13,425 nucleotides of DNA from CAYJLA01 sp964371305 (GTDB lineage Bacteria; Bacillota_I; Bacilli_A; RFN20; CAG-826). The DNA lies in assembly GCA_964371305.1 (NCBI GenBank), contig CAYJLA010000025.1:1-13425 (forward strand), given 5' to 3'. The position numbers were made by a program, and so were the translations under genes. Under the pieces are notes generated by a model. That model had not been told where the DNA came from and ran no database searches. It was given only the letters and a program-made list of their open reading frames with translations. Shown here one piece after another: positions 1 to 8,314 of this stretch (positions are counted from its first letter, which is position 1; every line of letters starts with the position of its first letter).

Positions 1-1
1 A

Positions 2-439
2 GATGAAAAAACTGATAAGGCAAAACAACTGAATTTATTCATGAGTAAAAGTCCGATTGAATATTTTAAAATTAAGCAAAAACTCACAAAAATTGCACCT
101 AGTGATGTAAAACTTATTGATGAACTGTCTAAAGATTATGGATTACAGAATGAAGTTATAAATGTTCTTATTGATTACGTTTTATATACTAATAATAATT
201 TATTTTCTAGATCTTTGGTCACTAAAATTGCCGGAACGTTAAAAAGAAGTGATATTGAAACAGCAATAGATGCAATGTCATTTTTCACTAACGGCAGAAG
301 AAAGACAAAAACAAAGATAGATAGTAAACGAAATAAACAAGATGAAGATTTAATAGATAAAATTGATGGTACCACTATACCTGATGAAGACATTTTATCG
401 TTACTAAAGAGTGTAAGGGAGAAAAATGAAAAAATTTGA
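2..439 (+). CDS. dnaB: Replication initiation/membrane attachment protein DnaB, C-terminal part (5' truncated by window edge)
   Basis: The frame is open to the left edge (first full codon at base 2) with no stop, so this is the 3' end of a longer gene; the ATG at 41 is probably an internal Met. The visible 145 residues begin with a linker and then IEYFKIKQKL and a helical block (NEVINVLIDYVL) followed by a lysine-rich tail, which matches the DnaD-like (DnaB_2) C-terminal domain of the Gram-positive primosome protein DnaB, not the DnaB helicase. In Bacillus this protein works with DnaD and DnaI to load the replicative helicase at oriC and at restart sites. The assignment rests on this domain plus the immediately following dnaI: the TGA stop (437-439) overlaps the dnaI start by 14 bp, the same order as in Bacillus. 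The N-terminal domain cannot be assessed. Confidence 0.82.
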   Translation, partial: DEKTDKAKQLNLFMSKSPIEYFKIKQKLTKIAPSDVKLIDELSKDYGLQNEVINVLIDYVLYTNNNLFSRSLVTKIAGTLKRSDIETAIDAMSFFTNGRRKTKTKIDSKRNKQDEDLIDKIDGTTIPDEDILSLLKSVREKNEKI

Positions 440-1313
440 ATTTAAAAGTCAGCCAAATAAGTTAGATGGATATAAAATTGAAATGCTGAACAAACTTAAA
501 GAAGATGACCTTTTTTACAATGAGCTACTATCATCCGGTTTTACTGAACAAATAATAGTGGACAATTTATCTATGTTTCTTGATTATCAAGAAGACGTAA
601 AACTTTGTCAAAATTGTCAAGGACTGCATTGTTGTATAAAAACGCCAAGATTTTTAAACTTTATATTGAATTATGATGGGAAAATTTTAGAACGTGTATT
701 TACGCCATGCAAATTGAAAATACAGCAACAAAAAATTGATAACAATATCATTTTTAAGCATTATACTAATGATTACGAAGATGCAGTATTAGAAAAAGTT
801 GTTTTATCTAAACCTAAAAAGTCGATAATGCTTAACTGCATCAAGTCTTTTGATGAGAAAAAATCTGCTTGGTTATATGTCAACGGTTCACCTAGAAATG
901 GAAAATCATATTTCTTTGCGGCGCTTTGTAATTACTATGCAGAAAATTTTGGTACTGTTGGTTTTGTGTCTACGCCAAAAATTTTGGATGAATTAAAAAA
1001 TCTAGCAATAAATGATAAAAGAAAATTTCCAGAATTAATGGATAAGCTATCAAATGTTCAATTATTAGTTTTGGATGATTTTGGAGATGAACATAAAACA
1101 GAATATGTAAGAGACTCACTTTTGATACCGTTGATTCAAGCAAGAATTAGAAAAAATGTATCAACAATTTTTGTATCATACTTTAGTTTAAATGATATTA
1201 AAATGATGTACACATTAAACAAACATTCAGAAATTAGGTCTAGACAATTGAATGACTTAATTCTAAGTAAAGTTAAAAGTGAAACATTATTAGATGATCC
1301 TAGTATTTATTAA
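426..1313 (+). CDS. dnaI: Primosomal protein DnaI (AAA+ helicase loader)
   Basis: A 295-residue protein, close to the about 310 residues of Bacillus DnaI. An N-terminal helical region is followed by a cysteine cluster (C61, C64, H68, C69/C70, then C95) matching the zinc-binding helicase-interaction domain. The C-terminal AAA+ ATPase has Walker A GSPRNGKS (154-161) and Walker B LLVLDDFGDE (213-222, D217/D218), with arginines around 228 and 271-273 as candidate finger/sensor residues. Family knowledge: DnaI binds the hexameric replicative helicase and loads it onto DNA in an ATP-dependent way. The start is supported by AAGGGAG at 415-421, four bases before the ATG, and by the 14-bp overlap with dnaB, which suggests translational coupling. 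The position usually occupied by a TSN-like sensor I reads VSY (250-252), a mild divergence. The 3' end overlaps the convergent mutM-coaE gene by 24 bp. Confidence 0.93.
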   Translation: MKKFEFKSQPNKLDGYKIEMLNKLKEDDLFYNELLSSGFTEQIIVDNLSMFLDYQEDVKLCQNCQGLHCCIKTPRFLNFILNYDGKILERVFTPCKLKIQQQKIDNNIIFKHYTNDYEDAVLEKVVLSKPKKSIMLNCIKSFDEKKSAWLYVNGSPRNGKSYFFAALCNYYAENFGTVGFVSTPKILDELKNLAINDKRKFPELMDKLSNVQLLVLDDFGDEHKTEYVRDSLLIPLIQARIRKNVSTIFVSYFSLNDIKMMYTLNKHSEIRSRQLNDLILSKVKSETLLDDPSIY

Positions 1314-2690
1314 GTTCATAATTTTTTCTTCAAGATCTTTTATATTACCATTATTCTTAATTACTATATCTGATTTTTCTTTATTGTCGAAATAGTTAAA
1401 ATCTTTGTTTATTTCCAGTAATATTAAATAGTTGCTTGAACGTAATTTTAGTCGCTCTAATTGAATGTCTTTATCTATATCGACAAATAATACTTTGTCG
1501 CATAATGAATTAATTTTTGATTCAAATAACATTGGAATTTCCAATACAATTTTTTCATCTAAACTTAAGCTACTTATGTGTTTTGAGATTCTCTTTTTAA
1601 TCAATGGATATAAATAGTTTGTTAACTTAATTCTATTTGATTTATTCTTGATCAAAAACTTGCCTAAAATACTTTTATCAATTGTGTTATTAATAACGCA
1701 ATCACTGCATATTTTGTCTTTTATATATTGTATGATTTCAAGTTCTTCATACATTTCTTTGATCATTAAATCTCCAGAAAGACTTTTGTATGAATTGTTT
1801 TTGAGTACGTTAATAATGCTTGATTTTCCTGCTCCAACCGGACCAGTAACACCAAGAACAAAAGGTTTTAAAGATTTTTTAATTTGGCAATTATAGCAAT
1901 AAGTTGTGCCTCTGCCGCTGACTTTTATTTTTATAAGTGGAGTAGAACAATTGACGCAATTTTGACCACTTTTACCATATGCTACTAGACTATTTTGAAA
2001 TTTTCCATCTATACCTTCTGCTGGATGATAGGATTTAATTGTGCTTCCTCCTAAGTTAATAGCTTTATCTAAAACAACCTTAGAATAATGTATAATTTTT
2101 TTTATTTCATCATCAGTAAGCAATTTACCTGGAGTTAGCGGATGTACTTTTGAGAAAAATAAACATTCATCCACGTAGATGTTTCCAAGCCCGCTCATTA
2201 TAGATTGATCTAGCAATAAACTTTTAATCGGTAAATTTCTTGATTTTATCACATTTTTTAAATACTCAAAATCTATGTTTTCATTTGCTTCAGGGCCTAA
2301 CTTCGATAATGGTGGAACTAATAAATAATCCCTTTTAGACCTAATTTGCATTGTACCGAAACCTCTACTGTCATCATAATTTAAAATAGTGTTATCATCT
2401 AGATAAAATTGTACACGAGCATAATTAGACTTATCTTTGTGAGTAAAAATATATTTGCCTTCCATCCTAAGATGAGATAACAATATAGTTCCATCTGTAA
2501 ACATAAATATCAAGAACTTCCCTTTTCTAGATATGTCTTGTATAGTTTTTGTTTTAAGTGAGTTGATAAAAAAATCAACATCTCCTTCTATGATATTTTC
2601 TTTTAAAACTTTTATATCGTTTATGGTTTTACCTATTAATAAAGGCTTTAGTATATTTTTTACTGTTTCTACTTCTGGTAATTCAGGCAT
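1290..2690 (-). CDS. mutM-coaE: Fused formamidopyrimidine-DNA glycosylase (MutM/Fpg) and dephospho-CoA kinase (CoaE)
   Basis: A 466-residue protein made of two whole enzymes. Residues 1-about 272 are MutM: PELPEVETV with catalytic Pro2/Glu3, Lys58, HLRMEGKY (73-80), SRGFGTM (108-114), the helix-two-turn-helix stretch SGLGNIYVDE (166-175) with N170, and a zinc finger C245/C248/C265/C268 with R260. It should excise 8-oxoguanine and Fapy lesions and cut the abasic site. Residues about 276-466 resemble CoaE: P-loop GVTGPVGAGKSS (280-291), EIPMLFES (384-391), VLFVDIDKDIQLERL (400-414) and DIVIKNNGN (441-449). CoaE phosphorylates dephospho-CoA in the last step of CoA synthesis. Together 466 residues is about 275 plus about 190, so neither part is truncated and the linker is only a few residues. 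No Met opens the kinase half (the first is M309), so separate translation is unlikely. Several CoaE positions are altered (see findings). Start: ATG at 2690 with AGGAGG (2695-2700) touching the polA stop. Confidence 0.93.
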   Translation of the reverse strand: MPELPEVETVKNILKPLLIGKTINDIKVLKENIIEGDVDFFINSLKTKTIQDISRKGKFLIFMFTDGTILLSHLRMEGKYIFTHKDKSNYARVQFYLDDNTILNYDDSRGFGTMQIRSKRDYLLVPPLSKLGPEANENIDFEYLKNVIKSRNLPIKSLLLDQSIMSGLGNIYVDECLFFSKVHPLTPGKLLTDDEIKKIIHYSKVVLDKAINLGGSTIKSYHPAEGIDGKFQNSLVAYGKSGQNCVNCSTPLIKIKVSGRGTTYCYNCQIKKSLKPFVLGVTGPVGAGKSSIINVLKNNSYKSLSGDLMIKEMYEELEIIQYIKDKICSDCVINNTIDKSILGKFLIKNKSNRIKLTNYLYPLIKKRISKHISSLSLDEKIVLEIPMLFESKINSLCDKVLFVDIDKDIQLERLKLRSSNYLILLEINKDFNYFDNKEKSDIVIKNNGNIKDLEEKIMNLINTRII

Positions 2691-2698
2691 AATTCCTC

Positions 2699-5299
2699 CT
2701 ACTTACAATCAAACCAAGTTTTTCCAAAACCGCCATCAACTTGAAGTTTAACCTTTAAAAATGACATATCTTCCATTATAGATTTTACTAGTGTAAATAT
2801 TTCATTTTTCTCTTCCTTGTATACTTTAAACAATAATTCATCATGTATTTGAAGAACTAGACGACTTCTAAACTTACCCTTTTTTAAAGCCTTATCAACT
2901 TTAATCATTGCAATTTTTATTAAATCTGCTGCAGTTCCTTGGATTGGAGCATTCATTGCAGCACGTTTGGCAAACTCCCTAACTTGATAGTTAGAATCAT
3001 TTATTTCTCTCAAGTGCCTCTTTCTACCAAACATCGTAGTTACGCTGCCAGTAGTGATAACATTATCAACTAAGTTTTCTAAATATCTTTTAACTTCTGG
3101 ATAAGCGGTATAAAAATTATTGATTATGTCTCGAGACTCTTGAATTGATACCTCAATCTGTTCGCTTAATCCCCAATCACTTATTCCATATATAATGCCA
3201 AAATTTACTGCCTTAGCTTTTCTTCTTTCTGATGAACTAGGGTTTGCAATATTAAATATTTTCTTTGCGGTTTCGTTGTGGATATCCTCATCATTATTAA
3301 ACATATTAATTAGTTTTTCGCAATTGCTTAACGAAGCTAAAATTCGCAATTCAATTTGTGAATAATCTAGGGACAAAATTTCGATATCCTCATCAGAGTA
3401 GAAAAACGCTTTTCGTATAGAACTTGCTTCCTCATCGCGAATAGAAATATTTTGTAGATTTGGTTCGCTAGTTGATAGGCGACCAGTAGTAGTGATTGCT
3501 TGATTGAATAATGGGTGTAATTTGCCATCATTCAAAATATGACCACATAATGAATCAATATATGTTGAGATTAGCTTAGCGTATTTTCTGTGCTCAAGTA
3601 TTAATCCAACAATTGGATGTAAACCATTTAAATCCGATAGGACTGCAAAAGATGTAGAACCTTTCCTCTTATCGGGTAATCCAATTTTCTCATAAAGTAT
3701 CTTGCCCACTTGTTTTGGTGAAGAAATGTTAAATTCCTCTCCGGCAACATTATATATTTCTGTACAAATAACAGATAATTTATGTTTAAATGTTTCGCCC
3801 ATTGTTTGTAATACGTTTCCGTCAAGTGGAAAACCTTCTAATTCCATATCAGCTAGTACATGTGCAAGCGGTAACTCAATATCAATATATAAATCGTATA
3901 CGTTATTTTCAATGAGTTTCAAAGCAGCATCATTTTTCAATTTATTACAATAATATGCGACTTTTGCAGTTTTTTCTGGATTATTTGCAGATAGAAGATC
4001 CATTTGTATTTCTTGTAATGCAAGGTCAACATTAAAATAATTTAATACTTCATCGACATTATTGTTGAGCGATGAATCTAACAAGTATGAAATTAATAAA
4101 AGGTCGTATTGAATACCAGTTACATTGATTCCTAGTCGACCCAAAACAACCAAAAGCATTTTTGAATCAAAAGTAGTTTTGCCGATCGATTCATTTTTCA
4201 AAGCTTTTATTAAGTTTTTTGAATTTAGTAAATTAGTACTATTGATGTAATAATTATGTTCTTTGACTGTTATAGCAATTCCTAAAAAATCACCCGAAAT
4301 ATAATTACTGCCAGAAATATCAACATATACACCTATCAATGTATCGTCTTCCACTATATCGATATCATCAACAATATTATATGTCACTATATCAGTCTTA
4401 TGTTTTTTACTAATTTTATTTTTCTTACTAAGTCTATTTAAAAAAGAGGTTAATTCATATTTTGAACAGAAATCACTTATTTTATCAAAAAAGTATCCAT
4501 TATACCTTGTATCATCAAGTGTGAATGGTAATTCTACATTTGTATGAATAATCGATAACTCTTTGCAAAGCATTCCCTGCTCTTTGAACTGAATTAAGTT
4601 ATCTTTTAATTTCCCTTTAAAGTCATCTACATTTGCAAAAATATTTTCTAGTGTCTGGTATTCATCAAGAAGTTTCAGTGCGGTCTTGTCACCTATACCA
4701 GGTATACCAAATAAGTTATCACTGGAATCACCCCTTAACCCCTTATAATCACATACTTGATAGGGATTCATTCCTGTCTCTTCGTACATATTTTTGCTAG
4801 TCATTATTAAAATATTTGACATACCTTTTTTTATTAAATTGACTGAAATATTAGAATTTATAAGTTGAAGAAAATCTCTATCTGAAGTATATATTTCAAC
4901 TTTAAATCCTTCTTCTGAGGCAATGCGAGCCATAGTGCCGCAAACATCGTCTCCTTCCACTCCAGATTGTTCGTAATGTTTTATATTTAAGGCATCTAAA
5001 AATTCTCTTGCTATCGGTAATTGTTCGATAAGTTCAGGTGCAGTTTCTTTTCTTTGGGCTTTGTAGGATTCCAAAGCTTCATGTCTAAAAGTTTTACCAT
5101 ATGTATCAAAACCGACCAAAATATGATCATCATCTTTCAACTCTTGAATTATCTTATTAATCATTCCGGCGAACGCAAAAATTGCGTTGGTTGGAAGTCC
5201 GTAAGAAGTACGCATAATCGTATCTGTTCCGCCGTATGCTGTTGCAAAATATGCCCTAAATAGCAGTGAATTTCCATCTATAATTATCATTTTTTTCAT
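2699..5299 (-). CDS. polA: DNA polymerase I
   Basis: An 866-residue full-length Pol I, near the 880 of Bacillus. The N-terminal 5'-3' exonuclease/flap domain (about 1-290) has IIIDGNSLLFRAY, GVEGDDVCG (113-121), YTSDRDF (137-143) and GLRGDSSDNLFGIPGIGDKT (187-206). The central region (about 310-470) is a proofreading-domain remnant: the DxE metal motif is not recognisable (VYVD at 324-327), as in other Gram-positive Pol I enzymes, so 3'-5' exonuclease activity is unlikely. The polymerase domain has motif A LDYSQIELR (644-652, D645), motif B RRKAKAVNFGIIYG (692-705, F700, Y704) and motif C QIHDELLF (817-824, D820/E821). The role is Okazaki-fragment maturation and repair synthesis. The start codon overlaps the dnaE stop as ATGA (5296-5299), with AGAGGTAA (5304-5311) as ribosome binding site, so translation is probably coupled to dnaE. 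Confidence 0.97.
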   Translation of the reverse strand: MKKMIIIDGNSLLFRAYFATAYGGTDTIMRTSYGLPTNAIFAFAGMINKIIQELKDDDHILVGFDTYGKTFRHEALESYKAQRKETAPELIEQLPIAREFLDALNIKHYEQSGVEGDDVCGTMARIASEEGFKVEIYTSDRDFLQLINSNISVNLIKKGMSNILIMTSKNMYEETGMNPYQVCDYKGLRGDSSDNLFGIPGIGDKTALKLLDEYQTLENIFANVDDFKGKLKDNLIQFKEQGMLCKELSIIHTNVELPFTLDDTRYNGYFFDKISDFCSKYELTSFLNRLSKKNKISKKHKTDIVTYNIVDDIDIVEDDTLIGVYVDISGSNYISGDFLGIAITVKEHNYYINSTNLLNSKNLIKALKNESIGKTTFDSKMLLVVLGRLGINVTGIQYDLLLISYLLDSSLNNNVDEVLNYFNVDLALQEIQMDLLSANNPEKTAKVAYYCNKLKNDAALKLIENNVYDLYIDIELPLAHVLADMELEGFPLDGNVLQTMGETFKHKLSVICTEIYNVAGEEFNISSPKQVGKILYEKIGLPDKRKGSTSFAVLSDLNGLHPIVGLILEHRKYAKLISTYIDSLCGHILNDGKLHPLFNQAITTTGRLSTSEPNLQNISIRDEEASSIRKAFFYSDEDIEILSLDYSQIELRILASLSNCEKLINMFNNDEDIHNETAKKIFNIANPSSSERRKAKAVNFGIIYGISDWGLSEQIEVSIQESRDIINNFYTAYPEVKRYLENLVDNVITTGSVTTMFGRKRHLREINDSNYQVREFAKRAAMNAPIQGTAADLIKIAMIKVDKALKKGKFRSRLVLQIHDELLFKVYKEEKNEIFTLVKSIMEDMSFLKVKLQVDGGFGKTWFDCK

Positions 5300-8200
5300 A
5301 TGTTTACCTCTAATTCATTTACTTTGTCAGCAGTCATGCTTTCTCTCTTTTTATCATATGATCCTTCAATCAATAAGCATTTGTTTATTTCAAGAAGTGA
5401 GCTATAAGTGTCATATACTTCAGGAAATAGTGTAACATCTAGTTCATCATGATCATCACTTATTGTTATAAAAGCCATTCTCTTATCATTTTTAGTTTTA
5501 ATGTTCTTTATGTTTTTTATTAGTCCAGCCGTCTTGAATTTTCCATACTTATTTTTACACTTTGATATTGATATAGCATCATAATTTAACGACAGTTGTC
5601 TATATCTATCGAATGGAGATACGCTCACATAAACTCCAAGCAATTCATACTCTTTTTTTGAGTTAATAAATATATCATCCTGACTGTCTGGCATTTTCGG
5701 CGCACTAATTAAGGAATCTATGTCTTTAATCAGAATGTTATCGTTTGTAAAACACTCTTTTGCATACCTAAGATATCTTTGTGAAACATCTCTTAAACTT
5801 TGTCTTGAATGTTTAAAGGTATCTAAAGACCCTGAGTCTATAAGTTTTAACAAAACTGATTGTGTTAAACCTACGTTATATGTTCTTAAAACGAAATCTT
5901 TAAAAGATTTAAAAAGGCCATTCGTCTCTCTTTCCTTTAGCAATTCAAATACAAACAAATTTGGAAATGATTTTATAATTCCCAAAGGCATGTATAATGT
6001 TTTATTTATAACTTCAAAATTTGTCATAGAAGAGTTAATGTCAGGACCCTTTATCGAGATATCTCTTCGTTTCATTTCTTGTAGCGTTTCAGAAAACTTA
6101 TCATTTTTATCGAGCACTGAAGCGTAAAATTCAGCAGGATAATAGTATTTTAGATAAGCCATTTGGCACGCTAATACTGCATAAGAAAGTGAATGTGATT
6201 TATTAAAACCATAACTTGCAAATTGGTATATCAAATCAAATGTTTTTTTACTAACTTCAGTTGTGTATCCATTTTTTATGCAACCTTTAATAAAATCAGT
6301 CTCTAAATTTTTCAATACTGATGCATCCTTTTTAGAAATAGCCCTTCTGAATAAATCAGCCTGACCATAAGAATAAGAAGCCATTTGCTGAACAATTTGC
6401 ATGATTTGTTCTTGATATACTATTATGCCATAAGTAGGACTTAAAATATCTTTAAGAGCATCGTTTTGATACTTAATTTCTTGATTACTTTGCTTTCTTT
6501 GACCATATGTTGGTATATTTTGCATTGGGCCAGGTCTATGAAGCGCTAAAACAGCAACAACATCTTCAAATTGAGAAACATTAATTGTTTTGATTGCATG
6601 TTTCATACCTGCGCCTTCGAGTTGAAATAAACCCATCGTTTCACCCTGCGCTATAAGTGCAATTGCATTGTTGTCAGTAAATGGAATTTTATAAAAATCT
6701 AAATCAATATTTTGAGTTTGTTTTATTCTTTTGATTGTATCTTTAACTACAGTAAGATTTTTTAACCCTAGAACATCTATTTTTAAAAAACCTTGTTCTT
6801 CTAAATGAATCATTTCATACGAACAAACATATCTACCGTTAGAGTCAATTGTTACAGGTATTGATTTAGATAAATCTGTGTTGTTTAAAATTATGCCAGC
6901 GGCATGTAAACCACTTTGTCTTGGAAGGCCTTCAATTTTTGAGGCGAGAGTTACTATTTCGAGAAATTCAGGTTCAGAGTCGATTAATTTTCTAAAAGTT
7001 GGATTTGTTAAGTAGGTATTTCGCAAAGTATCGCTCGTTACGTTTTTAGAAAGTTGTTCAACATCTCTAGGTAAGTAATCGTAAACTCTACATATATCTT
7101 TCAAAGCTTGTTTAGGGCCAATGGTTTGTATGGTGGTAATATAAGCAAATCGGTTTTCACCATATTTTTGACAAATATAAGAAATTACTTCATCGCGTTT
7201 TGTATCTTGAAAATCACTATCTATGTCAGGCATTGATTTTCTTTCAGGGTTTAAAAATCTTTCAAATAATAAATCATATTGTAGTGGATCAACATGCACT
7301 ATATCAAGAGCGTAGCTAATCAAACTTCCTGGAGCAGAACCTCTACCAGGGCCAACTAAAATATCATTATTTCTAGCATGTTTAATAAAGTCACTAACAA
7401 CGAGAAAATAATCACTATAACCCATACTTTGAATAATATTCAACTCATGAACAAGCCTTTCCTCATGCAATTTATCAATAGAACCAAGCTTTTTGCGTAA
7501 CCCGCTTAAACATTGTTCTTTAAGTAATGTGAAGCTGTTATCACTATACTTTATCAACTCACCACGTTTCTTAATAAGTTCAAATTCAACAATTGTTGAG
7601 ATTAAATGAGTATTAGTGATTTCTTGCTCTGAGTAATATGAACGTACAAAATCATCTGTAGGTACATTATGGTTGCCACTAAGTTTTTTTAACGTTAGTC
7701 TATCATCATTATTTATTGCTTCAACTATCAAAAGAGTTATAGCATCATCCTGTTTTAAATACTTAATAATTGGAAAAGCAATAGGGTTAAAATCATTACT
7801 TGAACAAAATTTCCTTACATAATTTGCCTCATCAACATCATCTGGAGTATATATTTCTATTCCAATAAAGAAATGCATGGCTTTATTTTTAATCTCATCA
7901 AAATAAGAAATGCCTTCATCTTTAATAGCATCATCCCAGTCTATCATCGAACTTTGTTTCGAACTAAAAACAACACAAGTTCCATCAAGATGTTGAAGAA
8001 ATTCGTTCATTTTTAGAGCATTATTGTTAGCAATGGTGTTCAATTGAATCAAGTTTCTATAACCAACTTCATTAACAACATAAACGCTAAACATTTTACC
8101 ATCGATTATGAAGTCCTCACCTACAATTGGTTTTATTGAGTTTGCTTTAAAAGTTTTAAAAAAATCAGGCAAACCACTTAAAGTCATATAGTCACTGATT

Positions 8201-8313
8201 CCAATTGAATTATAATTTCTTTCCTTTTTTACATAATTTAAAAGGGAATTAATGCTAATTCCACTCTTTAAATAAGAATACCCAGTATTAATATGTAAAG
8301 GAACAAAACTCAT
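5296..8313 (-). CDS. dnaE: DNA polymerase III alpha subunit, DnaE type
   Basis: A 1005-residue C-family polymerase. Catalytic aspartates are in MPDIDSDF (361-368, D363/D365) and KIDVLGL (511-517, D513). Other signatures are GPGRGSAPGS (321-330), ALHRPGPMQNIPTYG (590-604), YGIIVYQEQIMQIVQQMA (628-645), LFRRAISKKD (654-663) and FNKSHSLSYAVLACQMAYLK (703-722). A helix-hairpin-helix-like region (about 740-830) and an OB-fold region (about 925-990) follow, and the protein ends soon after. The N-terminal PHP domain is eroded: PLHINTGYS (5-13) and GISDYMTLSG (38-47) stand where metal-binding HxH and TDH motifs occur, so it is probably not a proofreading nuclease. In low-GC Gram-positives DnaE extends primers before hand-off to PolC; whether PolC is present here cannot be seen. 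It starts 1 bp after the nrnA stop with only a weak Shine-Dalgarno-like AAGTGA upstream, so it is likely coupled to nrnA. The TGA stop supports the standard code. Confidence 0.96.
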   Translation of the reverse strand: MSFVPLHINTGYSYLKSGISINSLLNYVKKERNYNSIGISDYMTLSGLPDFFKTFKANSIKPIVGEDFIIDGKMFSVYVVNEVGYRNLIQLNTIANNNALKMNEFLQHLDGTCVVFSSKQSSMIDWDDAIKDEGISYFDEIKNKAMHFFIGIEIYTPDDVDEANYVRKFCSSNDFNPIAFPIIKYLKQDDAITLLIVEAINNDDRLTLKKLSGNHNVPTDDFVRSYYSEQEITNTHLISTIVEFELIKKRGELIKYSDNSFTLLKEQCLSGLRKKLGSIDKLHEERLVHELNIIQSMGYSDYFLVVSDFIKHARNNDILVGPGRGSAPGSLISYALDIVHVDPLQYDLLFERFLNPERKSMPDIDSDFQDTKRDEVISYICQKYGENRFAYITTIQTIGPKQALKDICRVYDYLPRDVEQLSKNVTSDTLRNTYLTNPTFRKLIDSEPEFLEIVTLASKIEGLPRQSGLHAAGIILNNTDLSKSIPVTIDSNGRYVCSYEMIHLEEQGFLKIDVLGLKNLTVVKDTIKRIKQTQNIDLDFYKIPFTDNNAIALIAQGETMGLFQLEGAGMKHAIKTINVSQFEDVVAVLALHRPGPMQNIPTYGQRKQSNQEIKYQNDALKDILSPTYGIIVYQEQIMQIVQQMASYSYGQADLFRRAISKKDASVLKNLETDFIKGCIKNGYTTEVSKKTFDLIYQFASYGFNKSHSLSYAVLACQMAYLKYYYPAEFYASVLDKNDKFSETLQEMKRRDISIKGPDINSSMTNFEVINKTLYMPLGIIKSFPNLFVFELLKERETNGLFKSFKDFVLRTYNVGLTQSVLLKLIDSGSLDTFKHSRQSLRDVSQRYLRYAKECFTNDNILIKDIDSLISAPKMPDSQDDIFINSKKEYELLGVYVSVSPFDRYRQLSLNYDAISISKCKNKYGKFKTAGLIKNIKNIKTKNDKRMAFITISDDHDELDVTLFPEVYDTYSSLLEINKCLLIEGSYDKKRESMTADKVNELEVNI

Positions 8314-8314
8314 G

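Noticed and set aside
175..393. A 72-codon minus-strand frame inside dnaB
   Set aside because: It is antisense to the DnaB C-terminal domain, and its hydrophobic run is a by-product of the reverse strand of lysine- and aspartate-rich codons.
1311..1345. A bidirectional terminator between dnaI and mutM-coaE
   Set aside because: There is a short T run (1322-1327) and an 8-bp palindrome AAGATCTT, but the palindrome has no loop and no stem precedes a T run.
1860..1890. The mutM-coaE junction as a missed stop or frameshift between two genes
   Set aside because: Both domains are in the same frame, the junction has no stop, no start codon and no ribosome binding site, and both halves have full length.
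1648..5263. Other open frames of 65-83 codons opposite or out of frame with mutM-coaE and polA (1648-1896, 2533-2751, 3628-3825, 3702-3953, 5021-5263)
   Set aside because: All lie within well-supported genes and their composition follows the complementary or shifted codons of the real gene.
5720..6127. A 135-codon open frame on the + strand inside dnaE
   Set aside because: It is antisense to a densely conserved polymerase gene, shows no recognisable motif, and is expected by chance in AT-rich coding DNA.
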